DNA of 9,811 nt from Sphingomonadaceae bacterium (GCA_009923795.1 RFSU01000080.1:1-9811); one strand, 5' to 3'; positions 1-7,311 are shown, counted from the first letter of the stretch. A program made the numbers and translations. The notes: generated by a model not told the origin, from the letters alone.

Positions 1-146
1 TTGACCAACAGTTCCCCGTCCCCCGTCGCGACCTTCCCGCGCAACTTCTCCACCGGGTTGCCGGGCCGTACAGCGACCCCAATGATGAGCGCCCCGCCCG
101 TAAGCACGCCTGCGCCAATAAAGCCGCGCCTTGACCATTTATTCAT
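1..146 (-). CDS. Molybdopterin-binding subunit of xanthine/isoquinoline oxidoreductase family, N-terminus only (partial)
   Basis: The 48 N-terminal residues of the large catalytic subunit of a molybdenum hydroxylase; the gene runs off the left edge of the window. Start is the ATG at 146-144, with a GGAG-like ribosome site about nine bases upstream, three bases after the stop of the [2Fe-2S] subunit gene. Residues 5-6 are a twin arginine (SRRGFIGAG) followed by a hydrophobic stretch (VLTGGALIIGVAV), a typical Tat signal or anchor. IorB-type subunits of isoquinoline 1-oxidoreductase and related aldehyde dehydrogenases begin this way, whereas cytoplasmic XdhB/CoxL proteins do not. The family hydroxylates N-heterocycles or aldehydes using a molybdopterin-cytosine-dinucleotide cofactor, and export folded through Tat fits periplasmic activity. 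The substrate cannot be inferred because the catalytic domains lie outside the window. Assignment relies mainly on the Tat motif and the two upstream partner genes. Confidence 0.8.
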   Translation of the reverse strand, partial: MNKWSRRGFIGAGVLTGGALIIGVAVRPGNPVEKLRGKVATGDGELLV

Positions 147-149
147 CGC

Positions 150-614
150 TCAGCGCTCCGTTCCTGAGGCCGCAGCCTTAATGGCCTTGCGGATCCGCCC
201 ATAGGCGCCGCACCGGCAAATATTGCCCGACATTGCGGCATCAATCTCTGCATCGCTGGGGTTTGGACTATCCCGCAATAACGCCACAGCGCTCATCAGC
301 TGCCCAGACTGGCAATAGCCGCATTGCGGCACCTGTTCGTCGATCCACGCTTGCTGCAGCGGGTGCAATTCACCCTCTGGCGTCGCGAGACCTTCAATCG
401 TTGTGATCTTCCGTCCGTCCGCCTCAGAAATAGGCGTCGAGCAAGATCGAATAGGTTGTCCATCCAGATGCGCCGTGCAGGCCCCGCATTGCGCGACACC
501 ACAACCAAATTTCGTGCCTGTCATCCCAAGCTGTTCACGCAATACCCAAAGAATGGGCGTCGCCGGGTCAACGTCGAGCCGTTGCGGTTTACCGTTCACA
601 GTCGTCTCTATCAT
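150..614 (-). CDS. [2Fe-2S] iron-sulfur subunit of molybdenum hydroxylase (IorA/CoxS-like)
   Basis: A 154-residue small subunit that carries two [2Fe-2S] clusters and passes electrons from the molybdenum centre to an external acceptor. The N-terminal plant-ferredoxin-like domain has Cys38, Cys43, Cys46 and Cys58 in the usual C-x4-C-x2-C-x11-C order (KFGCGVAQCGACTAH). The C-terminal helical domain has Cys98, Cys101, Cys133 and Cys135 (QCGYCQSGQ and NICRCGAYGRIRKAI). Length and all eight ligands are complete for the family. It has no signal peptide of its own, so it is probably exported bound to the Tat-bearing partner encoded just downstream. The ATG at 614 follows the stop of the XdhC-like gene by four bases, with a purine-rich ribosome site inside the end of that gene. 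Together the three genes form one operon. Seen: cysteine motifs and gene order. Inferred: the IorA-like rather than CoxS-like role, from the Tat-type partner. Confidence 0.93.
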   Translation of the reverse strand: MIETTVNGKPQRLDVDPATPILWVLREQLGMTGTKFGCGVAQCGACTAHLDGQPIRSCSTPISEADGRKITTIEGLATPEGELHPLQQAWIDEQVPQCGYCQSGQLMSAVALLRDSPNPSDAEIDAAMSGNICRCGAYGRIRKAIKAAASGTER

Positions 615-618
615 TGCC

Positions 619-1698
619 TTATCCTATCTGCCGGATCTCGGGTTTCATTAAAGTGGGTTTCGCGCCAATGAAAGCGCCATGATTGCGGACGCGATCTGCG
701 ATTTCTGCCAAGATTGATATAGCCAATGTCGCAGGATCGCGCACCGAATGAAATAATCCTATGGGCGATGATATTCCATCAATCGCAGCCTCTGGCACAT
801 CACGTAAGCGCAGCGCGGCGCAACGGGCCGAGTGCGCGCGCTTGCTGCCCATTGCGCCAATATAGAAATGCGGCCGCGCCAAGGCATGGGCGATCAAAGC
901 CGGTTCCCAATCATGATCGTGAAAGAGGAAAATCATTGCCGTCCAAGCATCGCTGACCAGCGCTAATGTGTCACTCGGCGAATGGATAACTCTCGGTTCG
1001 AAACCATCGTGCATCAGCCGATCAGCAAGCACAGCATCCGGCGTAACAAGGTTTATTTCGGCACCCCAAGCGCGCCCGTGCCACGCCAACTTGGAAACGG
1101 CTTCGCCATGCCCGACAATCACCAATCGCGGGATTGGCCAATGTCCAACCCTGGCAAGCCCGAGGTCAACATTCCAACTGGTTGGGTGCCAATTGGGAAT
1201 AAAACGCGGCACAGACGTATCGGTCGACAATTCTAGGGAGAAAGGGTGACGCGCATCAATTGATCCAAGCGCCTGCTGGGCCAGCGCGCCATCGATCAGT
1301 GGCTGAAAATGAAGGTCAACCCCACCACCGCAGGGCAAGCGGATGTCGATGTAGCGAGACCCTTGCCCAAACCGCGTGACGCGGGCGCGCGCTTCGGCAA
1401 TCACTTCGCAGGCTTCAGCCACCACTGCCCGCTCTATGCAGCCGCCCGACAAAGATCCGACAAAGCTGCCATCATCGGCAACTGCCATGTGCGCGCCCGG
1501 TTCTCGCATGGAGGACCCTGATGCGCTGACCAGAGAGACAAGCGCCGCACGCCGTCCACGTGTCGAGCAATCAGCCAGAAAGGCAAAGATTTCTCGCTTG
1601 TCCAATTTATCCCAGTCTATCGGGTTTTGAGAAGACAGATGAGTAGCGCCTCCCCTTGCCCGTCGCAAGGCAAGATCGAGGAACGACGCCAATTGCAA
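619..1698 (-). CDS. XdhC/CoxI-family molybdenum cofactor insertion chaperone
   Basis: XdhC-type proteins bind modified molybdenum cofactor and load it into the partner hydroxylase, so this is a maturation factor, not an enzyme subunit. The N-terminal XdhC_CoxI domain shows GSSMREPGAHMAV (residues 61-73), GSLSGGCIERAVV (81-93) and LPCGGGVDL (121-129). The C-terminal Rossmann-like domain shows LVIVGHGEAVSKLA (192-205), the FYIGAMGSKRAHSARC block (278-293) and SPIGLFHSVRDPATLAISILAEI (311-333). Both domains look intact. The start is uncertain. The frame is open to a TTG at 1698, which lies very close to an AAAAGG ribosome-like site. A second TTG two codons on has better spacing, and a TTG at 1605 would give about 328 residues, nearer where homology begins (LDKREIFAFLADC). 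There is no in-frame ATG upstream of the conserved part. It is the first gene of the minus-strand hydroxylase operon and is divergent from the gene at 1758. Confidence 0.88.
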   Translation of the reverse strand: MQLASFLDLALRRARGGATHLSSQNPIDWDKLDKREIFAFLADCSTRGRRAALVSLVSASGSSMREPGAHMAVADDGSFVGSLSGGCIERAVVAEACEVIAEARARVTRFGQGSRYIDIRLPCGGGVDLHFQPLIDGALAQQALGSIDARHPFSLELSTDTSVPRFIPNWHPTSWNVDLGLARVGHWPIPRLVIVGHGEAVSKLAWHGRAWGAEINLVTPDAVLADRLMHDGFEPRVIHSPSDTLALVSDAWTAMIFLFHDHDWEPALIAHALARPHFYIGAMGSKRAHSARCAALRLRDVPEAAIDGISSPIGLFHSVRDPATLAISILAEIADRVRNHGAFIGAKPTLMKPEIRQIG

Positions 1699-1706
1699 GC
1701 GCCTTT

Positions 1707-1723
1707 TGGCATGCTATATGCCA
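1707..1723. promoter_or_regulatory. Candidate operator, inverted repeat TGGCAT-N5-ATGCCA (site 1)
   Basis: Perfect six-base arms around a five-base spacer (TGGCATGCTATATGCCA) in the 59-base region between the divergent genes at 1698 and 1758. It ends 34 bases before the plus-strand ATG and overlaps a plausible plus-strand -10 (TATATG, 1715-1720) preceded by TTGCAA (1693-1698) at 16 bases. On the minus strand, GATAAT (1739-1734) could serve as a -10 for the hydroxylase operon, putting the repeat over its transcription start. The same arms and spacing recur at 8231-8247. A repressor site serving one or both directions is the natural reading; the regulator is not in the window. Confidence 0.55.
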
Positions 1724-1757
1724 GTAAGTTCACATTATCCGATGGGGAGAGATTTTT

Positions 1758-2009
1758 ATGACACGAAACATGATGATTTGGCCAACGGCTGCTCTGCTAT
1801 TTTCTTCCGCTCCTGCCTTGGCACAAGAGGATGTGCGCGTTGCGTGCATGCCGGACATCCGCACTTACTGCGCTGCTGAATTGGCAAGTTTTGACCGCGA
1901 TAAAATTCGTGCCTGCCTGATTGATAATATCAAAAAAACATCTCCTGCTTGTCAGGCTGCGGCAAAGGCACGTCGCGACGCGGAACCTGCCAAGAAAGAG
2001 GGAGAATAA
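1758..2009 (+). CDS. Small secreted cysteine-rich-repeat protein
   Basis: An 83-residue protein with a Sec signal peptide (hydrophobic residues 6-20, likely cleaved after ALA at 22) and a mature part of about 60 residues. It has four cysteines at 30, 38, 53 and 65, spaced C-x7-C-x14-C-x11-C, in the pattern AC-x2-DI-x3-C ... I-x2-CL-x-N ... S-x2-C. That matches one unit of the Cys-rich GLG1-type repeat, which also occurs in short secreted proteobacterial proteins of unknown role. The lysine- and glutamate-rich tail (KARRDAEPAKKEGE) is probably disordered. The cysteines presumably form two disulfides in the periplasm. The GGGGAGAG ribosome site six bases before the ATG fixes the start. It leads a three-gene operon, with only four bases separating it from the next gene. 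Family assignment is by spacing pattern from memory; the function is unknown. Confidence 0.82.
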   Translation: MTRNMMIWPTAALLFSSAPALAQEDVRVACMPDIRTYCAAELASFDRDKIRACLIDNIKKTSPACQAAAKARRDAEPAKKEGE

Positions 2010-2013
2010 GAAT

Positions 2014-2646
2014 ATGTCGGGCTGGATCATCTGGGGCGCGGCCCTGCTGACTTACGGGGTATTTCGGCTCTGGTATGATAATTGGTCTGGCCCGCTAAAG
2101 CCTTCTGAGATTGAAGCCTTTCTGACGCAAATGGCTGGCCGCTTTGAAGGCACAGGAAACAGCCAAGAGGTTATGCGCGCTTTCCTAGAAGCCGATGATG
2201 GCCGTGAATTCGTGATGCTCAATCTGGTCAAGGCAGAAATGGGGCAGGTTGAAGACCCAAAGACGGGCCAAATGGTTCAAGGTTTTGAGCTGCTCAAGCG
2301 GTATTCCAAGCGCTTCATGCCCGTGCTGTTTCGCAATGGCGGCCATCCGGGCATCGTCGGTCGTAAAGTGGGCGGCTATGTCGATGCCTGGAATACCGAG
2401 GCGGATCCCGAATGGACGATCTTCGGCCTGATGCGGTACCGCAGCCGCCGTGACATGTTAAAGTTGGTCATGGACCCGGCCTTTATGGAAGGGCATCCAG
2501 ATAAGCTGCTCGGCACGCTGGCGACCTTTTCCTTCCCGACGCAACGGGTTTTATCCTTCTACCTCAGCCCGCGCTTGACGGTTGCACTGGTGCTCGCCCT
2601 GATCGCGGCATTGGCGCATTTGGCGTTGTTGAGCTGTGCTGGATGA
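2014..2646 (+). CDS. Membrane-anchored DUF1330-like protein
   Basis: A 210-residue protein with a soluble alpha/beta domain between two predicted membrane helices: residues 3-20 (GWIIWGAALLTYGVFRLW) and 188-207 (LTVALVLALIAALAHLALLS). The central part includes FVMLNLVKAEMG (66-77), WTIFGLMRYRSRRDMLKLVMDPAF (134-157) and a final strand-like FSFPTQRVLSFYL. This echoes DUF1330 proteins (MVNLLKFK ... W..AIVEYPSR..ML.ML.S.E), a dimeric alpha-beta barrel family of unclear biochemistry. A DUF1330 protein is also encoded at 6402-5992. The frame is open back to 1921, but the ATG at 2014 is chosen because GAGGGAG precedes it and because longer versions overlap the preceding gene heavily. The stop overlaps the next start as ATGA, implying translational coupling. 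Seen: helices and motif similarity. Inferred: the fold relationship. Catalytic activity is unknown. Confidence 0.78.
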   Translation: MSGWIIWGAALLTYGVFRLWYDNWSGPLKPSEIEAFLTQMAGRFEGTGNSQEVMRAFLEADDGREFVMLNLVKAEMGQVEDPKTGQMVQGFELLKRYSKRFMPVLFRNGGHPGIVGRKVGGYVDAWNTEADPEWTIFGLMRYRSRRDMLKLVMDPAFMEGHPDKLLGTLATFSFPTQRVLSFYLSPRLTVALVLALIAALAHLALLSCAG

Positions 2647-3098
2647 CCCTCTTCCTGCCGCCAAGCACCAATAGTCAATATCGCGGATCCCGCTATGCCG
2701 CTTGGGGCCTGACCGTTTACGCCATCGGTTGGATTATTCCCGGGATGATCCATTCCTTCCTTCCCGATGGCGGCGCAGGCACAATCGCGCGGTTAGACCT
2801 GAGCCATAATCCGACGATGATTTTCGCAATGTTCGCCTGGGCAGGTGCCACGCAAATTGCGCACGGCGTCGTGACCTTGATCGTCGCCCTGCGATACCGC
2901 ACGCTGGTTCCGCTCTTCCTTCTGGTGAGCCTGATCGAGCGCCTGTTGCTCAGCTGGTCTGCCTGGGTGAAACACGTTCCCATAAGCGGCCATCATCCGC
3001 CCGAACATTATGCGAGCCTCGTCTGTGTGCCGTTGCTTTTGCTGTTCCTGTGGCTGTCAGTGCGGGACAGAAAATTCCATAGCGCAGAGCCGCTTTAA
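2643..3098 (+). CDS. Four-helix integral membrane protein of unknown function
   Basis: A 151-residue inner-membrane protein with four hydrophobic segments at about residues 20-40, 60-83, 87-108 and 124-141. The first loop contains HSFLPDGGAGTIARLDLSHN and the third loop HVPISGHHPPEHYASL, rich in histidine and proline, which could be a functional or metal-contacting loop, though nothing proves this. I do not recognise the family beyond small polytopic proteins in alphaproteobacterial catabolic clusters. Its ATG overlaps the stop of the membrane-anchored DUF1330-like gene (ATGA), so the two are probably made together and may sit together in the membrane. The gene ends six bases before the stop of the convergent serine hydrolase gene, with no recognisable terminator between. 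Confidence 0.75.
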   Translation: MTLFLPPSTNSQYRGSRYAAWGLTVYAIGWIIPGMIHSFLPDGGAGTIARLDLSHNPTMIFAMFAWAGATQIAHGVVTLIVALRYRTLVPLFLLVSLIERLLLSWSAWVKHVPISGHHPPEHYASLVCVPLLLLFLWLSVRDRKFHSAEPL

Positions 3099-3104
3099 CA
3101 AGCC

Positions 3105-4321
3105 CTATCTTTGAACGCGGGCCACCAGCGCTTCTTCCCGCGCTGTAAAGGCAGAGCGGCCAATCGGCGCATCATCAGGGACGGCGCTGGTAAAAAAGGC
3201 GACGCCGCGTTTTGTGCGCGGGTTCCACCACAGTCCAGAGCGCAGACCATAGGCTTCGCCTGAATGGCCCATCCGCCGCGTGCGATCCCCGAACAGGTCG
3301 TCATGGCAGCCGGGTGCGCCAGATCCGATCAACTGCAAGCCGAGGCCATAGGAGCAGAAAAACCCATTGCTCTCCCCATATCCGCCAAGGCCACCATTCC
3401 CGCCTTTTGGCCCCGGCTTTGCCTGCCACTGAGCTCGCGTTAGCTCGCGATAGGAATGGGCAGAGAGAAAGGTTTTGTCTCTGTTCGCTAAGATTTGGCC
3501 GATCCGGGCAAGATCATTCATTGAAATGCGCAGGCCACCTTGGGGGCTAAACAATGACCCATTCGCGCCCGGTTGATAGCGCGAGAGATCGCAAGAGCCA
3601 TCCTGCGCCGGGACAACCGGGCAAAGCGGAGCCTGCCCCTTGAGATCGTCGCGCTCCACATCGCCATTGGCGCGGTAGAGCACCACTGCATTGCGAACAG
3701 CGTCAGCCGAACAGCCCGCGCCCCAATTGAAGCAGGCGTCAAGCTTCAACGGTTTGAGCACCAGTCGGCTGATTGCCGCGTCAAAGCGTTCGCCCGTGAC
3801 GCGCTCGATGATGCTGGCGACCACGGGAAAGTTGATATTGCTATAGGCAAACCGCCATGCTCTGTGTGCCACATAGCCAGATCGGCAAGCCGATCCTGCA
3901 AGGTCAGATCGAGCGGGATGATGTAAAGGTCGCCGCCGTCTCTCAGGCTTGATTGGTGGCTCAGCAACAAGCGCAACGTAATAGGTGCATCGGGAAAAGC
4001 CGGATTGCGCAATCGCCAGCCAAGATAGTCAGAGACATCTCGATCAAGGGTCAGCGTCCCTTGATCGACCAGCCGCATCACGCCAAGCGCGGTCACAAGC
4101 TTCGAAATTGAGGCGATCCGCACGGGATCATCGGCTGTGACTTCACGGCCTGTTGCGCGGTCTGCCAGCCCCTCTAAAAGCACAGGGCGGATCGTCTTTT
4201 GATCAAATGCGACCGCAACGGTCGCGGGGTCAGCCGCAACACTGGGGCCAGCAAGCAGCAACGACAAAAGGATAAAGGATCGTATTGTCGCTGATCCTAG
4301 CCAAGTCGCCCCTTCACCCAT
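3105..4321 (-). pseudogene. Class C beta-lactamase-fold serine hydrolase, disrupted by a frameshift near 3852-3860
   Basis: Two overlapping frames together encode one periplasmic serine hydrolase of about 405 residues. The upstream frame, from ATG 4321, has a signal peptide (hydrophobic ILLSLLLAGPSVAA, residues 17-30), the SxxK nucleophile motif SISK (71-74, ASISKLVTALGV) and LLLSHQSSL (118-126). At AMWHTEHGG the homology jumps to the next frame, which continues with RFAYSN (the Y-x-N motif), then INFPVVASIIERVTGERFD, and later HSGEAYG (the H-x-G motif equivalent to KTG), ending at the TAG at 3105. The codons that begin RF start at 3854, so at least one base is missing, or two are extra, around 3852-3860. 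The usual PG segment before F-x-YSN also seems absent, so the lesion may be larger. A GTG at 3872 could start the second frame but would lack the nucleophile. It is the last gene of the minus-strand operon, three bases after the sulfatase. It could be a real pseudogene or a sequencing error. Confidence 0.85.
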
Positions 4322-4324
4322 GTC

Positions 4325-5992
4325 TCAATTCGGCCAATAGATGAACTCATCGCCGGGTTTATATGTCTCGGCCAATGTCTTGTCGACCATCACCGCCATG
4401 TCGGTCGTGCTCGCATAAAGCGGGGGCTTACGCCCTCGATGATGCGCGGCAAGGATCGCTTGTAGCTCGGCGAGCTTCACCGTGTTCTTGGACGCGAGAT
4501 TGACTTTCTCTGTAGGATCTGTGGCAAGATTGAACAACCAGGTCTTGCCCTGCTTTTCATTGACCTGCAGCTTCCAATTGCCCGCGCGCACCACTTTATA
4601 ATAGCCGCTATTCCAAAAAAGGGGCGCGTTCGCGCGGTCAACCTTGCCCTGGCCGGTCACGGCCGGCAACAAATTGCGCCCGTCAATCGTGACACCAGCA
4701 GGCAGCGATGCCCCACCAGCGGCGGCCAAAGTGGGCATCACATCAACATGGCCAACTGGCAAATTGCTTCGGGTTCCCGCAGGGATCCGCGCGGGCCAGT
4801 TCATGAAGAGCGGCACACGAATACCCCCTTCAAAAAAATTAAGCTTCCCACCGCGATAGGGCGCATTCAATCCATTCAGCCCGACATAGCCGGGCCCGCC
4901 ATTGTCACTCGAAATCACCACCAGCGTATTCTTCTCCAGCCCCTCTTTTTTGAGCTTGGCCATGATCCGACCGACGCTGCGGTCGAGTGAACGGATCATG
5001 GCGGCGTAAACGCGCAACTTATGCGATCCGATATTACCCACCGCGTCATAATCCGCGCGGGTCGCCTGAAGCGGCGTGTGGATACCCCAATGAGCAAGAT
5101 AGAGGAAGAACGGCCGGTTGCGATTGGCCTCAATCACTTTCAACGACTGATCCGTCCAATAATCGGCCAAATAGCCGCCGGGCGCGAACTTCTTGCCGCC
5201 ATTATAGCTGGTAGCATAATGGGCTGACGCCCAGAGGAAGCGATCAATTGGATCGAAATCCACCTTAGCGTTGACGACATTGGGATCGTCTTCAGGAAGG
5301 TGCAACATGCCTTCCATATTCAGGCTTTCATCAAACCCCTGATTGTTCGGACCATATTGCTTGGTCGTTCCCAAATGCCATTTACCGATATGAACCGTGT
5401 GGTAGCCCCGTTTCTGAAGCACTTCGGCAATCGTGACCTCAGAACTTGGTAAACCTTGAGCTTCATAGGGCGGTGAATTTGCAGCGGCCTCTGGATGATA
5501 TTCTGAAGGCGGAAGGTCAGGCCGGATCTGGCTAGAGACCATCCCCACGATCCGTGGCATGCCATTGGGCGTCGGCGTGTATTCAAAACCCGTGCGCGTC
5601 GAATAGCGCCCGGTCAAAAGCTGCGCGCGCGAGGGCGCGCACGTTGCATTGCCAGCATAGGATTGTGTGAAGATGGCCCCGTCTGTTGCCAGACGGTCGA
5701 TATTGGGCGTCGGCACCCGCCCCCCGGCAATCCCACCACCAAAGGTCGAGAGATCATTGATGCCCAGATCGTCAAACAAGATGAAGACGATGTTTGGCGG
5801 GCGCTTATCTGGGGACACAGCGGCAGTATCCGGCCCCTTTTGCCAAGCAATTGGGTGATTTGGCGCTACCACCATCTGGCTGCGATATTTGGCAAGGGTG
5901 AGGATCAACTCTGTCCGATTGAGATAGCCAGCGGCCCCCAAGGCGGCGACACCCGCGGTTGCGACAAGCGCCGCCTTCTGCCAGCGCTTCAT
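4325..5992 (-). CDS. Type I sulfatase (arylsulfatase family), membrane-anchored or exported
   Basis: A complete 555-residue formylglycine-dependent sulfatase that hydrolyses organic sulfate esters. Visible motifs: metal-binding Asp74-Asp75 (NIVFILFDDLG); CAPSR at 118-122, where Cys118 would be converted to formylglycine; HIGKWHLG at 201-208; IHTPL at 304-308; SSDNGGPG at 361-368 (metal ligands Asp363 and Asn364); and GGKLNFFEGGIRVP at 381-394 (Lys383). The N-terminus (KAALVATAGVAALGAAGYL, residues 6-24) is a signal sequence or anchor, so the enzyme faces the periplasm. No formylglycine-generating enzyme is encoded in the window, so maturation depends on a gene elsewhere. The start ATG at 5992 shares its first base with the TGA of the DUF1330 gene (TGATG overlap), and the stop lies three bases before the serine hydrolase start, placing it firmly in the operon. 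Substrate (aryl, alkyl or carbohydrate sulfate) is not decided by these motifs. Confidence 0.95.
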   Translation of the reverse strand: MKRWQKAALVATAGVAALGAAGYLNRTELILTLAKYRSQMVVAPNHPIAWQKGPDTAAVSPDKRPPNIVFILFDDLGINDLSTFGGGIAGGRVPTPNIDRLATDGAIFTQSYAGNATCAPSRAQLLTGRYSTRTGFEYTPTPNGMPRIVGMVSSQIRPDLPPSEYHPEAAANSPPYEAQGLPSSEVTIAEVLQKRGYHTVHIGKWHLGTTKQYGPNNQGFDESLNMEGMLHLPEDDPNVVNAKVDFDPIDRFLWASAHYATSYNGGKKFAPGGYLADYWTDQSLKVIEANRNRPFFLYLAHWGIHTPLQATRADYDAVGNIGSHKLRVYAAMIRSLDRSVGRIMAKLKKEGLEKNTLVVISSDNGGPGYVGLNGLNAPYRGGKLNFFEGGIRVPLFMNWPARIPAGTRSNLPVGHVDVMPTLAAAGGASLPAGVTIDGRNLLPAVTGQGKVDRANAPLFWNSGYYKVVRAGNWKLQVNEKQGKTWLFNLATDPTEKVNLASKNTVKLAELQAILAAHHRGRKPPLYASTTDMAVMVDKTLAETYKPGDEFIYWPN

Positions 5993-6402
5993 CAGTCGGC
6001 CGCCTTCGTCCGGATATTCAACTGCCCCGCAAGGCCCGCATCACGATGTTTGGTAATGGCCTGATATTCGGCGGATTGCAGCATCTGCAGCATGGCCGCG
6101 CGTGAAGGATATTCGACAATCGCCACCATGTCCCACAACTCCTCTACCTCGCCAATCATCAGGTCGGTAACCTGGCCAGAGAAACGCGATTTGCCGCCGA
6201 CCGATCCGATACAAGCTTGAACCCCGGCACCGTAACGCAGATAGGCGTCCCGTCCAGAAAGGTCCGGTTCAGAACCATCGGCATAGGTCGCCTTGTCCTT
6301 AAACTTGAGCAAGTTGACCATGCACATCGGCCCATCATCTTCGCCACCGAAGAACGTCTTGGCCTGTTCGCCGCTGGGATGGACTTGATTGGTGACGTTC
6401 AT
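5992..6402 (-). CDS. DUF1330 domain protein
   Basis: A 136-residue cytoplasmic protein of the DUF1330 family, small dimeric alpha-beta barrel proteins distantly related to EthD and antibiotic-monooxygenase folds. Motifs: MVNLLKFKDKATY (residues 28-40), a middle block with GGKSRFSGQV, and WDMVAIVEYPSRAAMLQMLQSAEYQAITKHRDAGLA (90-125), the strand-helix unit that defines the family. There is no signal peptide. A strong ribosome site (AGGAGA, seven bases before the ATG) fixes the start at 6402. The nine-base gap from the preceding dehalogenase gene and the TGATG overlap with the sulfatase place it mid-operon. DUF1330 proteins are often found in degradation operons, but no general reaction is established; a role in binding or rearranging a catabolic intermediate is conjecture. 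A membrane-anchored relative is encoded at 2014-2646 under a similar operator. Confidence 0.9.
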   Translation of the reverse strand: MNVTNQVHPSGEQAKTFFGGEDDGPMCMVNLLKFKDKATYADGSEPDLSGRDAYLRYGAGVQACIGSVGGKSRFSGQVTDLMIGEVEELWDMVAIVEYPSRAAMLQMLQSAEYQAITKHRDAGLAGQLNIRTKAAD

Positions 6403-6411
6403 GGGTTTCTC

Positions 6412-7311
6412 CTAAACTCGTGTAAAATCGTCGATCAGCGTGACAAGCTCTTCGGCACAATCTTCCTGACAGAAATGGCTGGCATTGATCCGGCGATGCG
6501 GCTGGCCTTTGGCCCCGGGGATCCGCCGTTGCACCTCAGTATCGAGATGCCCCAGCACCCTATCCTGATCCCCGAAACAGGTGAGCACAGGCTTGGTGAA
6601 GGCCTCCAGAACCGTCCAAGCGGCCTTATTCTCGGCAACTGAGGCGTGCTCCGGCGTGATGGGCACCAAGAGCGGGAATTGCCGCGCGCCAGATTGATAG
6701 CTTTCATCCGGATAGGGGGCATTATAGGCTGCGATTTCGGAACTAGTCAGATCACGGGCGCATCCGCCATCAACGATCCGGCTCGTCTTAAACTCGGGCG
6801 TCGCCTGACTAAAGGCGCGCCAAGCATCGAACCCCGGCCCAATGTTCTCGCCTATAGGCAGATAGGTGTTTGAAATCACCAGTCGCGCAAAGCGATCGGG
6901 GAAGGCCGCGACAAGGCGCAAGCCAATCAGCCCACCCCAATCTTGGCAGAACAGCGTGATATCGCGCAGATCAAGCTGGGTCAGCCAATCGCTCATCCAA
7001 GCAACATGGCGTTCATAGCTATAATCATCCCGGCTGGCCGGCTTGTCTGACTTGCCAAAGCCAATCAGATCGGGGGCGATCACACGATGCCCCTTTGCAA
7101 CCAGCGGCGAAATGAAGTTGCGATAGAGATAGGACCAAGTTGGTTCGCCATGCATCAACACTATCGGCGATGCGTCACGTGGCCCTTCATCGACATAATG
7201 AATACGTAAGGGCGTCCCGTCTTTGGGATCGGCGATTTCAAGATAGTGCGGAGGAAAGAGAAAACCTTGGATTTCCGCAAAGGCGGCATCGGGCGTTCTC
7301 AAAACCTTCAT
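6412..7311 (-). CDS. Haloalkane dehalogenase-like alpha/beta hydrolase (subfamily I, DhlA/DhmA type), copy 2
   Basis: A 299-residue alpha/beta hydrolase with the complete set of subfamily I haloalkane dehalogenase residues. These are HGEPTW (54-59, with Glu56), CQDWGG with nucleophile Asp124 and halide-stabilising Trp125, cap-domain Trp164 in FDAWRAFS, Asp250 in GDQDRVLG and His279 in ASHFCQED. Numbering of the nucleophile and its tryptophan is the same as I recall for DhlA (Asp124, Trp125). The family releases halide from alkyl halides through an alkyl-enzyme ester, needs no cofactor, and is cytoplasmic or periplasmic; no signal peptide is seen here. Many family members have unknown natural substrates, so the name describes the scaffold. 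Its ATG overlaps the stop of the upstream paralogue (ATGA), so the two are translationally coupled and would be co-expressed. The length is normal and nothing is missing. Confidence 0.92.
   Translation of the reverse strand: MKVLRTPDAAFAEIQGFLFPPHYLEIADPKDGTPLRIHYVDEGPRDASPIVLMHGEPTWSYLYRNFISPLVAKGHRVIAPDLIGFGKSDKPASRDDYSYERHVAWMSDWLTQLDLRDITLFCQDWGGLIGLRLVAAFPDRFARLVISNTYLPIGENIGPGFDAWRAFSQATPEFKTSRIVDGGCARDLTSSEIAAYNAPYPDESYQSGARQFPLLVPITPEHASVAENKAAWTVLEAFTKPVLTCFGDQDRVLGHLDTEVQRRIPGAKGQPHRRINASHFCQEDCAEELVTLIDDFTRV

Noticed and set aside
1921..2013. 31-codon upstream extension of the membrane-anchored DUF1330-like gene
   Set aside because: It overlaps the end of the Cys-rich protein gene, while the ATG at 2014 has a good ribosome site and places the first membrane helix at the N-terminus.
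3105..3872. Separate 255-residue hydrolase starting at GTG 3872
   Set aside because: It would lack the SxxK nucleophile and a signal peptide; the homologous N-terminal part is present in the adjacent frame, so this is one broken gene.
5555..5564. TGGCATGCCA inside the sulfatase gene as a third operator
   Set aside because: The half sites are abutted with no five-base spacer, and the site is deep in coding sequence.
5663..6064. 133-codon plus-strand open frame opposite the sulfatase N-terminus
   Set aside because: Shadow of the sulfatase and DUF1330 genes; no family-like composition or ribosome site.
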